Position numbers and translations under genes: made by a program. A model generated the notes under the pieces. It ran no database searches, was not told where the DNA came from, and saw nothing but the letters and a program-made list of their open reading frames with translations. A stretch of 64,000 nucleotides of DNA from contig NZ_CP093442.1 of NCBI RefSeq assembly GCF_022814725.1, positions 1,984,001 to 2,048,000 of the forward strand, written 5' to 3'. Shown in pieces: positions 26,894-35,345 of the stretch (its first letter is position 1; each line of letters opens with the position of its first letter). This DNA is from Bdellovibrio reynosensis (GTDB lineage Bacteria; Bdellovibrionota; Bdellovibrionia; Bdellovibrionales; Bdellovibrionaceae).

Positions 26894-27175
26894 CACCGAT
26901 AGCATTGTGACTAGAAAGAAGAGAAAAAAGGGGAGTTGAGTCGGAGAACCTCGCGCATCCTGCGCAAAATTCTTTAGAGTGTAGCTTCGGCTCGTGTTCA
27001 CAAATCATTTGTGTCTGCTGACCTTTTGCTTCTGTTTCCTGCGAGAAACTTTCGACTCTTGACCTTCCATGGTTCACGATCTCTTCCTCACCCTCCCCGC
27101 GCCCCAAACACATCCATGTGTCTGAAGCTATAACCTTAATAATATTAAATACCGTGTCATTTTGAAACACAAACT

Positions 27176-28183
27176 TCACAGCACGTCTAGTTCACCATGC
27201 AAAGCTCCTGCTGCTTTGATGGACTGAAGTATAGTAATCAGGTCCTTTGGCGAGACGCCAAGCTTGTTCAAAGCTTGCACTAACTCCCCAACGCTGACAC
27301 CACTTTCAAGCACAGCGACTTTTTCTTCGCTGCCTTTCTTACCTTCACCAACTTTCACAGATAAAGCTCCGTGGGAAATTGCGACGCGTGAAATTTTAAC
27401 TTTATCACCGATCACAATTGTGCCGGTTTTTTCATTCACAACCACACGCGCTTTCATATCAGGATTAATTTCAATCGACTCAATAGTAGCAAGCAATTCA
27501 ACACCACGATTTTCATAGGCAAATGGAGTGATGATATCAATTGTTCCAGCGTCTTTTGCTGTCGCATAGTGACCACCAAGTTCCTTATTGATAGTCAAAA
27601 CAGAACGAGCGGCCGTCGTGAAATCAGGATTGATTAAAGTTAAGCGATACATTTTTCTAGAAGAAAAATCCGCTGACATGTCTCTTTCGATTTGCGCACC
27701 GTTAGGAATACGTCCCACAGTCACATGGGAATCTTTGCCGTCGCCACCGATAAGAATAGATCCTTGGGCAACAGCGTAAACTTGTTCATTCGCTGCTCTT
27801 AGTGGCGTTTGCAATAAAGTACCACCTTGCAGTGAAGACGCCTCACCGATAGCACTTACTGTGATATCAATTGGATTCCCCGCTTTACCAAACGCAGGCA
27901 TTGTGGCAGTGACGATAACTGCAGCGACGTTCTTACTAGAAAATTCTGGTGAATCTAGTTTCATGCCCAACTTATCAAGCATGCGCACCATACTTTTACT
28001 CATGAATTCATTTTTACCGTCGCCCGTGCCTTTAAGACCGATCACGATACCATAACCGATCAATTGGTTTTCACGCACACCACGGATGCTTGCGATATCT
28101 TTTAAGCGCGCAGCTTGCGCCCCTTCAATGGAGCCAAAGAAAAACATAGCTGCTAATGCTAGGAAAATAAAAACTTTATTCAT
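27176..28183 (-). CDS. flgI: Flagellar P-ring protein FlgI
   Basis: FlgI forms the periplasmic P-ring around the rod. The 335-residue product has a signal peptide (cleavage near GAQA-A) and the conserved segments ARLKDIASIRGVRENQLIGY, GLVIGLKGTGDGK-like (here GIVIGLKGTGDGKNEF) and a C-terminal ALNKLGVSPKDLITILQSIK. The start at 28183 has AAGGA upstream and overlaps the end of flgH by 8 bases. Confidence 0.95.
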   Translation of the reverse strand: MNKVFIFLALAAMFFFGSIEGAQAARLKDIASIRGVRENQLIGYGIVIGLKGTGDGKNEFMSKSMVRMLDKLGMKLDSPEFSSKNVAAVIVTATMPAFGKAGNPIDITVSAIGEASSLQGGTLLQTPLRAANEQVYAVAQGSILIGGDGKDSHVTVGRIPNGAQIERDMSADFSSRKMYRLTLINPDFTTAARSVLTINKELGGHYATAKDAGTIDIITPFAYENRGVELLATIESIEINPDMKARVVVNEKTGTIVIGDKVKISRVAISHGALSVKVGEGKKGSEEKVAVLESGVSVGELVQALNKLGVSPKDLITILQSIKAAGALHGELDVL

Positions 28184-28934
28184 TGGTTTTGTTCCTTCTA
28201 AGGCTGACCACGTCGTATTGAGGATCAAGAAGTTTATCCGAAGAGATTCCTTCGTCGTTAAAATCCTCAGGACGGATAAGACCGGTAACGATCACTTTGT
28301 ATTCACGTTTTCCGATCATGAAAGGTTGTTGACCTTTCACGCGGTAATTTCCATCAGCCAATTTTTCTACTAAACGAGTTGGAATGCTTTTAATTTCATC
28401 CAAACTTGCTTTGTCTTCTTTCTCATCTGCTTTAGGTGCTTCAGGCTTTTTTGCTTCTGCTGAAGCTGGGGCTCTGTCGCCAGTGGCGTTTGCTGCCAAC
28501 GAGTTGTTTAACTGTTGCTGCTCTTGTTCTTCCAATTGCTTCAACAATTTTTTAATAACAGAAACTTTGGTTTCAACCTGCTTCATCGCAGGTCCATCCA
28601 TTTTTACATTCAAAAGGTCACCTTCTTTACGCATTTTGTTTTGCGCAAATAGGTAAGCACCTTGACCTTCCATCACCCAAGTAGAACCGGCATTGGCGCC
28701 AAGATCTGACTCTTCTTCCAGACGATTTTTAGTCATACGTTTATAGTTACGATCTGTCGGCACACCCATGTTCTGATTATCAGAATAGCGAGGAGCTGTT
28801 TTGATATTTTCTAAGCTTGGATTTTCCTGGGGGCCATTCACCAAGGCATCAAAAGTGGCGCAACCTGTAACAAGTCCTAAAACTGTATAAGCCAGGGAAT
28901 ATTTTAAAATAGATTTTAGGTTGAGATTTCTCAT
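28176..28934 (-). CDS. flgH: Flagellar L-ring lipoprotein FlgH
   Basis: FlgH makes the outer-membrane L-ring. The 252-residue product has a lipoprotein signal with LVTGC and the family core (SDLGANAGSTWVMEGQGAYLFAQNK ... VRLVEKLADGNYRVKGQQPF, here with FMIGKREYKVIVTGLIRPED). A Gln/Asn- then Ala/Glu/Lys-rich insertion of about 45 residues (about 130-170) interrupts the usual compact fold and is probably disordered. ATGA overlap links it to flgA. Confidence 0.93.
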   Translation of the reverse strand: MRNLNLKSILKYSLAYTVLGLVTGCATFDALVNGPQENPSLENIKTAPRYSDNQNMGVPTDRNYKRMTKNRLEEESDLGANAGSTWVMEGQGAYLFAQNKMRKEGDLLNVKMDGPAMKQVETKVSVIKKLLKQLEEQEQQQLNNSLAANATGDRAPASAEAKKPEAPKADEKEDKASLDEIKSIPTRLVEKLADGNYRVKGQQPFMIGKREYKVIVTGLIRPEDFNDEGISSDKLLDPQYDVVSLRRNKTNE

Positions 28935-29860
28935 TGCAACTTCACCACACCTTTTTCAATAACAATGCCGGATAGAACTTTTTGAGTTTCTAAATTCTTA
29001 ACTTTGACAAGATCCCCGACAAAGCCGTTGTCTTCAGCCTGCATGTTGACGCTAACTTCAAAGCTATCGTCGCCAAGAATGGCTTTAACAATTTGTCCTC
29101 TCTTAGCTGCCGGTTCACGTTTGAGATCAGAACTCCACACAGGAGTTCCAAGAGGAAGGGAACGAACTGCCAATTGCCCTTGGATGTCTTCAATACGCAA
29201 TACCGTGTCCTTAGAATAAGTGACATCAGTCATTGCCATACGCACATCACCTGGCTGCACCCGCTCATTTTGTAAGATCAAGCGGTTGGCCACGGGGGTT
29301 AATTGGGAAACACGAATTGTTCCAGAAATCCATTTTAACTGCTTTAGATCGCCATCACGCACTGGTAGCAAAAAGCCACCTTTGCCCGTAAGTTCACTAA
29401 AATCCAGCTCCCACTGTTTGGTAGAGGGTACTGGAGTGCTTTGGATTGTGACTTTGTATTCACATTCACTGCAGCGAGTTCTTAAGTTATTTAAAAGCTT
29501 ACGTTCAATTTCCTGACGCGAAATTGGGGTTTGTGAAAACGCCACATGCACTTCTGCAGGAATTTTAAAAGACGGATTTAGTTTCTTAAGTCCCGGCTCA
29601 CTTTTCATTGCCGCAAAAACTTTTTTCAAGATTTCTTGGGATTCCAATTTTTGCGATAACAGTAGTTCACGGGCATCTTCTCTGATTACGATGCTTTCTA
29701 AAAAGGACAACAATTCTGGATTGGCGTTAGTCACTTCAGCGATGTCACTAAGACGCATCAATTGGCGTTGAGAAATTTCAACGCTGCTTGGAATAGTCAC
29801 CTCAGGTCTGGCAAAGACCTGAAGGTTAATTAAAAAGACAAAAAGAAACAGCTTCTTCAT
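28931..29860 (-). CDS. flgA: Flagellar P-ring assembly chaperone FlgA
   Basis: FlgA assists P-ring formation in the periplasm. The 309-residue protein has a signal peptide, an N-terminal region with a Cys pair (TRCSECEY) and the C-terminal SAF domain (NRLILQNERVQPGDVRMAMTDV... GTPVWSSDLKREPAAKRGQIV). The ATG at 29860 lies 3 bases after the flgG stop. ATGA overlap with flgH follows. Confidence 0.9.
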   Translation of the reverse strand: MKKLFLFVFLINLQVFARPEVTIPSSVEISQRQLMRLSDIAEVTNANPELLSFLESIVIREDARELLLSQKLESQEILKKVFAAMKSEPGLKKLNPSFKIPAEVHVAFSQTPISRQEIERKLLNNLRTRCSECEYKVTIQSTPVPSTKQWELDFSELTGKGGFLLPVRDGDLKQLKWISGTIRVSQLTPVANRLILQNERVQPGDVRMAMTDVTYSKDTVLRIEDIQGQLAVRSLPLGTPVWSSDLKREPAAKRGQIVKAILGDDSFEVSVNMQAEDNGFVGDLVKVKNLETQKVLSGIVIEKGVVKLQ

Positions 29861-29863
29861 CAA

Positions 29864-30649
29864 TTATCTCAAGTTATTAATGGATTGAAGCATCTGATCT
29901 GAAGCTTGAATCACTTTAGAGTTCGTTTCATAAGCACGCTGGGAAGTGATCATGTTCACCATCTCATCAACGATGTTCACGTTACTTGCTTCAAGCTGAC
30001 CTTGAGATAAGTAACCAGTGCCATTCAAACCAGGGCGAGACGCAATGGCCTGACCGCTTGATGGCGTTTGCGTGAATACGTTTTTACCCATGGCTTTAAG
30101 ACCCGCTGGATTTACGAAATTCACGATATCAATCTGTCCAATTGTTGTAGGAGCATCATTCAAACCTTGAATCACACGCACTTCGCCAGTCGCAGCGATT
30201 TCAAGACCTGCAACATCTGGTGGAACTGTGATTTCTGGTTGAAGCACGTTACCGTTTTTATCAACGATACGGCCGTTAGGATCTTTTTTGAAAGCGCCAT
30301 CACGAGTATAACCCACTTGGCCATCTGGAGTTAGAACTTGGAAAAAACCGCTGCCTTCAATTTGAAGATCTAGTGGATTCTTAGTTACTTGAGCACTGCC
30401 ACCTGCGAAATCTTTTTGAATTGCAGCTGTGCGCACCCCAAGACCTGTTTGCACGCCATTTGGTGAATAAGCATTTTCCCCTGAAGCTGTGCCAGGTTCT
30501 TTTTGAGTTTGGTACATAAGGTCTTCAAACTCTGCCCGGGATCTTTTAAATCCATTGGTTGAAACGTTGGCGATATTATTGGCGATAACATCCATATTGG
30601 TCTGTTGAGCCGCCATACCCGTCGCTGCTGTATTCAAACTCTTAAGCAT
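29864..30649 (-). CDS. flgG: Flagellar distal rod protein FlgG
   Basis: FlgG builds the distal rod. The 261-residue protein shows the N-terminal motif (GMAAQQTNMDVIANNIANVS), the DLQIEGSGFFQV segment and the C-terminal ASNVNIVDEMVNMITSQRAY with QASDQMLQSINNL. The length of about 260 is normal. flgF lies 47 bases upstream, with a TCATCATGATGA palindrome in the gap. Confidence 0.96.
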   Translation of the reverse strand: MLKSLNTAATGMAAQQTNMDVIANNIANVSTNGFKRSRAEFEDLMYQTQKEPGTASGENAYSPNGVQTGLGVRTAAIQKDFAGGSAQVTKNPLDLQIEGSGFFQVLTPDGQVGYTRDGAFKKDPNGRIVDKNGNVLQPEITVPPDVAGLEIAATGEVRVIQGLNDAPTTIGQIDIVNFVNPAGLKAMGKNVFTQTPSSGQAIASRPGLNGTGYLSQGQLEASNVNIVDEMVNMITSQRAYETNSKVIQASDQMLQSINNLR

Positions 30650-30696
30650 TCAGGAATCCTTCCAAATCCTCCATCATCATGATGAAGGTTTATTTA

Positions 30697-31512
30697 TTAG
30701 TTCGTTTTACCAATCACATTGACCATTTTGTCGGCCATCTGATCATAAGCACTGATCGCCTTTTGCGTGCTTTCAAACACACGCTGAGTGCTGATCATAT
30801 CCGTCATTTCTTGCACGATATTGACGTTTGAAGTTTCTAAAAAACCTTGTTTCACACTAGGGTTAGCAATGTTGGTCATCTCTGGAGTCATATTTGGCTT
30901 AAAGCCATATAAAGACGAACCCATCTTTTGCAAACAATCTGGATTGTTGATGTTTACTAAAGAAAGTTTGCCGACATTTTCGGTACCTTCAAAAACATCA
31001 CCATTATCAGCAATTGAAATAGCACCGTTCCCCTGAACGCGGATTACTCGACCAGCAGGATCTTCACCAGGTGCACTTGCTCTTAAAACAGGATGACCTT
31101 CTTTAGTTACTAATTGGCCGTTGCCATCTAAAGTGAAGTTACCAGAACGAGTTAACTTAACGCCTGTTGGTGTCGCGATTTCAAAAAAGCCCTTACCATC
31201 AATCGCAACATCAAGACTGTTACCTGTTGGTTTTAGTCCACCTTGCGAAAAATCAGTGAAGGTTCCTTTGGTATCAACGTAACTTTTGTCGCCACCTTGC
31301 ATGTTATAAAAGCTTTCGATAGCTGCGACATCTCTAGGGATTTGTGTTGTTTGCGGAGGTTTTTCGTTAGCCGTTAAGTATTCTTGAAAGAGTTGTTGAT
31401 CACGCTTAAAGGCTGGCGTGTTCACGTTGGCCAAATTATTGGCGATAGTATCAAGCTTCGTACTTTGCGCCATTGCGCCACTTAAGGCTGTATAGATACC
31501 TTTATTCCCCAT
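30697..31512 (-). CDS. flgF: Flagellar proximal rod protein FlgF
   Basis: FlgF is a proximal rod component. The 271-residue protein has the TIANNLANVNTPAFKRD motif, DVAIDGKGFFEIATPTGVKL and the C-terminal SNVNIVQEMTDMISTQRVFE segment. The start at ATG 31512 is chosen because GGAGGAG lies 6 bases before it; a GTG two codons upstream overlaps this site. It is the first gene of the flgF-G-A-H-I-J transcription unit and sits just after a sigma-54 type promoter. Confidence 0.94.
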   Translation of the reverse strand: MGNKGIYTALSGAMAQSTKLDTIANNLANVNTPAFKRDQQLFQEYLTANEKPPQTTQIPRDVAAIESFYNMQGGDKSYVDTKGTFTDFSQGGLKPTGNSLDVAIDGKGFFEIATPTGVKLTRSGNFTLDGNGQLVTKEGHPVLRASAPGEDPAGRVIRVQGNGAISIADNGDVFEGTENVGKLSLVNINNPDCLQKMGSSLYGFKPNMTPEMTNIANPSVKQGFLETSNVNIVQEMTDMISTQRVFESTQKAISAYDQMADKMVNVIGKTN

Positions 31513-31538
31513 GAACACTCCTCCACACTTTGTAAAGC

Positions 31539-31554
31539 AGCAAGGCGTGTGCCA
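31539..31554 (-). promoter_or_regulatory. Sigma-54 promoter of the flgF operon
   Basis: On the minus strand the sequence is TGGCAC, five bases, TTGCT: a full match to the -24/-12 consensus with ten bases between the GG and GC dinucleotides. It lies 27 bases before the flgF ATG, so the start of transcription would fall about 15 bases upstream of the gene, before the GGAGGAG site. It implies RpoN and an activator of the FlgR/FleQ type control rod/ring genes here. Confidence 0.75.
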
Positions 31555-31734
31555 TGTTTTGACATAGCAGATCTTAGTCTGGGAAAAACCTTCCTGGCTC
31601 GACTTTCATCGCGAAGGAAAAACTTGGACTCAAGTTTTTTGCGATTTGGCCGTGGATTGACCTTCGTCGATGGTGCCAGGGAATTGTCAGATCTTTGTCG
31701 ACAGTGTCAAAGAATCGGCTTCATAATTAGGCTT

Positions 31735-32709
31735 ATGAGAACGTGGGCAGCGCTTATTTTTATCTTATTTTTTAGTTCATTTGCACATGCAGAAACCAAT
31801 CCTAAAGCGGCATTGGCGCAGTCAACAGCAGCCCAACCTGCCCATAAAGCGCAAACCTTAAAAGAAAAATTAAAAACGCTCACCGCAAAGTCCACCCACG
31901 TTCAATCAGACAATCTTATTTTTGATTTACCAGTCACCTACAATAAAAAAGTCAGCAAGTGGGTTTCTTACTTCCAAAATTCAAAGTGGTTCAGCAAGTG
32001 GCTGCAACGCTCTTACATGTACATGCCCTTTATTCAAATTGAATTAAAACGCGCGGGTCTTCCGCAAGATTTAGCTTACATGGTGATGATCGAAAGTGGT
32101 TTTGCTCCGAATGCAATCAGCACTGCTGATGCTGTGGGCCCTTGGCAGTTTATTGAAGCGACAGGCTCCCGCTATGGACTTAATAAAACTTGGTGGCTTG
32201 ATGAGCGTCGCGATTTAAAGAAAAGTACTTTAGCTGCCATTCGTTATATCCAAGATCTTTACGGTGAATTTGGCTCTTGGTACTTGGTCGCTGCGAGTTA
32301 CAACATGGGTGAAAACGGTCTTCGTCGTCAGATAAAAAAATACGGCACCAAAGATTACTGGACACTCATTAAGCTCAACGCACTTCCACAAGAAACCCAA
32401 GATTACGTTCCAAAGATTCTTGCAGCTATGCTGATTGCCAAAGCTCCGAATCTTTATGGCTTTAGAGATTTAGAAAAAATGGATCCTTTAGAGTATGAAG
32501 TTGTGTTGGTGCCCGGCGGTGTAGAACTTAATTCGTTAGCCGATCATTTGGGAGTTACCAGAAAGTCATTAAAAGATTTGAACGCCGAGCTGTATCTGGG
32601 TTACATTCCTCGTCAGGTCGAGAAGCATTTCATTCGAGTTCCTAAAGGAGCATCAAGAATTGTTTCTTCGTACGTGCACCAGATAAATCGGAAAGTTGCA
32701 TTGGAATGA
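31735..32709 (+). CDS. Membrane-bound/secreted lytic transglycosylase, MltD-like
   Basis: It would cleave the peptidoglycan glycan strand to 1,6-anhydro ends. The 324-residue product has a signal peptide (cleavage near AHA-E20), an SLT domain with catalytic Glu near residue 120 in MVMIESGFAPNAIS followed by AVGPWQFIEATGSRYGL and VAASYNMGENGL, and a LysM-like C-terminus (about 255-320). The start at 31735 begins the signal peptide; longer forms have no site. It overlaps lysC by ATGA. Divergent from flgF, so the rod operon and this wall enzyme share a promoter region (31513-31734). Confidence 0.9.
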   Translation: MRTWAALIFILFFSSFAHAETNPKAALAQSTAAQPAHKAQTLKEKLKTLTAKSTHVQSDNLIFDLPVTYNKKVSKWVSYFQNSKWFSKWLQRSYMYMPFIQIELKRAGLPQDLAYMVMIESGFAPNAISTADAVGPWQFIEATGSRYGLNKTWWLDERRDLKKSTLAAIRYIQDLYGEFGSWYLVAASYNMGENGLRRQIKKYGTKDYWTLIKLNALPQETQDYVPKILAAMLIAKAPNLYGFRDLEKMDPLEYEVVLVPGGVELNSLADHLGVTRKSLKDLNAELYLGYIPRQVEKHFIRVPKGASRIVSSYVHQINRKVALE

Positions 32710-33893
32710 AACCGCTGATTGTACAAAAATACGGTGGCGCCACGCTGGCTGATCCAGAAAAAATCAAATCAGTCGCCTCTCGAGTCTGCGCACAATCAAA
32801 TGAGAATTCTTTGATTGTAGTCGTCAGCGCCATGGGTAAAACCACAAATTCTTTGATTGATCTTGCGAACCAGGTTTCTGGTCATCCTCACCGTCGTGAA
32901 ATGGATATGCTTTTGACCGTCGGTGAACGCATCAGTATGTCTTTGATGTCTATGGCGTTGAATGACTTAGGTTGTTCTGCCATCAGCTTCACCGGAAGCC
33001 AGGCCGGAATCTTTACTGATGATTCCCACGTCAATGCTTTTATCAAAGATGTAAAACCGTTTCGGGTGGAAGAATCTTTAAAGAAAGACCAAGTCGTTAT
33101 TCTTGCGGGATTCCAAGGCGTGTCACCGCAAACAAAAGAAATCACAACGTTGGGTCGCGGTGGTTCTGATACTTCGGCTGTGGCGATGGCTGCTTCTTTC
33201 AATGCTGAGCGCTGTGAAATTTTAAAAGACGTTCCTGCGGTATTTACGGCTGATCCAAATATCGTGAAGTCAGCCCGTCCTTTGATGGAATTAAATTACG
33301 ATCAGATGATGGACATGACTTTCTGGGGCGCCAAAGTTTTGCACTATCGCTCTGTGGAACTAGCAAAACAGCGCAACGTCACTTTGTACATCGGACCTGC
33401 TTCTAATAAAACATCCGACGGCACCTTGGTGAAAAAAGGATTGAATATGTTTGAAACTTGTAAAGCTCTGTCTTTGAATTCCCATGAAACTGTTGTGGGC
33501 ATTCTTTGCAAAGAAAAAAATCCTGCGAAAGCACTTAAAGAATTGCAAACATTGTTTGATCAAAAGCAAATCGCCTTCCCGCAGCTTTTACAGTGCGAAA
33601 TGAATGCGGATAAAACAGAGATGTTGTTAACGGGCCCCGCTGAAATCGTTCAGGCGATCAAAAAGGATTTGGCAAATCATCAGCGCTTTACCCTTTTACC
33701 AAATGATTTTTCGACTGTAACCCTGACTTGCACAGGCGCCACTTCGCCAGAGATCACTCAGAATATTTTAAACATTTTGGCTGAAAAAGAATTGCCGTCC
33801 CACCGCTTGATGATGAGTGCGATGAGCGTGACTGTCCTAGTCGATGCACCTATCCGTAAACAGGTGATCGAATCCTTACATGCTTTGATTTAG
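32706..33893 (+). CDS. lysC: Aspartate kinase
   Basis: It phosphorylates aspartate at the head of Lys/Thr/Met and diaminopimelate synthesis. The 395-residue protein has the kinase domain with QKYGGATLADPEKI (commonly KFGGTSV, here altered), TVGERISMSLMSMAL, GRGGSDTSAVAMAA and DVPAVFTADPNIV, and C-terminal ACT-type regulatory domains (about 255-395). ATGA overlap with the transglycosylase suggests coupling of wall turnover and diaminopimelate supply, though this may be chance. Confidence 0.93.
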   Translation: MKPLIVQKYGGATLADPEKIKSVASRVCAQSNENSLIVVVSAMGKTTNSLIDLANQVSGHPHRREMDMLLTVGERISMSLMSMALNDLGCSAISFTGSQAGIFTDDSHVNAFIKDVKPFRVEESLKKDQVVILAGFQGVSPQTKEITTLGRGGSDTSAVAMAASFNAERCEILKDVPAVFTADPNIVKSARPLMELNYDQMMDMTFWGAKVLHYRSVELAKQRNVTLYIGPASNKTSDGTLVKKGLNMFETCKALSLNSHETVVGILCKEKNPAKALKELQTLFDQKQIAFPQLLQCEMNADKTEMLLTGPAEIVQAIKKDLANHQRFTLLPNDFSTVTLTCTGATSPEITQNILNILAEKELPSHRLMMSAMSVTVLVDAPIRKQVIESLHALI

Positions 33894-33894
33894 T

Positions 33895-35280
33895 CTAAGG
33901 CAATAACGAAGGTGCCATCACCCGATAGCGGTTTTGCACCTTTTGCCAGATATCTGAATTAGGGCCGGTGATTCCATCACGGCCATTCATACCCGACACA
34001 CCTTTACGCGGATCAAACTGTCCACCTGGTAAAAACTTTCTTAAGTCAGGCCCCCCCGGCGCACCGCCAGGTCCTACAGCAGCAACGCCGCGATCACCAT
34101 CTCCAGATCCACTGCTTCCGCCTGATCCAAATTGAGCGCCACCGCCACCATAAAAGCCGCCGTTAACATCAGTGCTAGTTTCTTCCAATCCCCCAGAACC
34201 TTCGCCAGAATTTGCACCACCAGCAGAGCCTCCTGATCCACCAGAGACAGGATTTCCGCTTCCCTGTTGACCATCTACACCTTCACCACCGCCTGGCGTG
34301 AAAGAACCTTGCGCGATACTTGGCAAACCACCAAGATCGGCACCATCAAACAGGGAACCTTCGCCTTTTTCAGCATTCAATCTGGAAGAAGCATCAAGTC
34401 CGCCAGCTTGGGCACTTAAAGTGCTACCCGCTTTTTGCGCATTAAAACATGCGGGATCATTGGGTGTTTTCGCGCAAATACAGACTTTGTTGGTGGATGC
34501 CATTGTTGGGTCATTACAATCTACTGCCGCTAAGTTAGTGCAGCTTGGGTAACTCGGATTCGCTGCGCAAAATTCAGGTGTTGGCGTTGCATCACCCGAA
34601 GTCAGCTCTTCACACTGAGAAGCATTAGCCGACGTATTTCCATAGTTTTGAATAGCCTGATTTGCTTGTTCCATTTTTGCTGTGAAGGCGTCGCATTTTT
34701 TTGCTTCACCTTCAGCTTGGGCGTTGAATGCAGAAAGCACGTGTTGTCCATCTGCACCTAGGCAGCGAGCATTGGCGGCAACGAAAGCTTTTGCTTTTGA
34801 ACAGACTGTTTTACACGTAGAGATTTCGCTACTGCAGTTGATACGATAAGCTGCCACCGCTGCGTTTGCGGCTTGAGAAATATTAGCCATCCCAGAACAC
34901 GCAGCCTGCACACTTGCTGATGTTTGTTGCCCCATCATCAATGCTAGTTGCGAAGCGCTGTCTGCAACACTTGACATGCCTTGGTCATTTTTTTCATCAC
35001 AGGAATAAGCGGTGCTTTCTAACTGAGTCGTGCATTCTTCAAGAAGCTTAGTAAATTGTTCTTTACAAGTAGGAGCTCGGGGTGCTGCCGCGGGAACAGG
35101 ACGACATTCATAAGGGCGAGAACGTTCAGCATCAACCGCGCTACACGCCATTCCTACTGGACATGTCATTCCAACATTACGGCAATCGGCGACGCTCAAA
35201 ATAGGTTGGAATGCCTGTGCCACAGAGAAAAAAAAGAGAGAGATTAAAATAAACGAAACGCTTTTGAACATCATTCCCAT
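33895..35280 (-). CDS. Secreted Cys-rich/Gly-rich protein, paralog 1 of 3
   Basis: Family not recognised. The 461-residue product has a signal peptide (cleavage near AQA-F), a Cys-rich region with the shared block YSCDEKNDQGMSSVADSASQ and a run of Ala/Asn residues before YRINCSSEISTCKTVC, then NKVCICAKTPNDPACF, a Gly/Ser-rich low-complexity part (about 335-410) and a conserved end DGITGPNSDIWQKVQNRYRV. Two further paralogs follow on the same strand. In-frame ATGs occur at 35280, 35274 and 35271. A TCCGATAA motif lies 7 bases before the first ATG. Confidence 0.85.
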   Translation of the reverse strand: MGMMFKSVSFILISLFFFSVAQAFQPILSVADCRNVGMTCPVGMACSAVDAERSRPYECRPVPAAAPRAPTCKEQFTKLLEECTTQLESTAYSCDEKNDQGMSSVADSASQLALMMGQQTSASVQAACSGMANISQAANAAVAAYRINCSSEISTCKTVCSKAKAFVAANARCLGADGQHVLSAFNAQAEGEAKKCDAFTAKMEQANQAIQNYGNTSANASQCEELTSGDATPTPEFCAANPSYPSCTNLAAVDCNDPTMASTNKVCICAKTPNDPACFNAQKAGSTLSAQAGGLDASSRLNAEKGEGSLFDGADLGGLPSIAQGSFTPGGGEGVDGQQGSGNPVSGGSGGSAGGANSGEGSGGLEETSTDVNGGFYGGGGAQFGSGGSSGSGDGDRGVAAVGPGGAPGGPDLRKFLPGGQFDPRKGVSGMNGRDGITGPNSDIWQKVQNRYRVMAPSLLP

Positions 35281-35287
35281 AAGGGAA

Positions 35288-35315
35288 TTATCGGAACAAC
35301 TGGACCCTAACTTTA
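35288..35315 (-). promoter_or_regulatory. FliA-type (sigma-28) promoter candidate
   Basis: On the minus strand TAAAGTTA (35308-35315) and TCCGATAA (35288-35295) are separated by 12 bases, close to the TAAAGTTT-N11-GCCGATAA consensus. The -10 lies so near the ATG that the transcript would have almost no leader. Confidence 0.5.
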
Positions 35316-35345
35316 CAAAAAGTTAAGGTGTTTCATTCTGAAGCA

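Noticed and set aside
26805-27179. 124-residue frame on the minus strand between flgI and flgJ
   Set aside because: It reads through palindromes and one inverted-repeat arm, has no domain and no good ribosome site, and shares residues with a plus-strand frame only through the inverted repeat.
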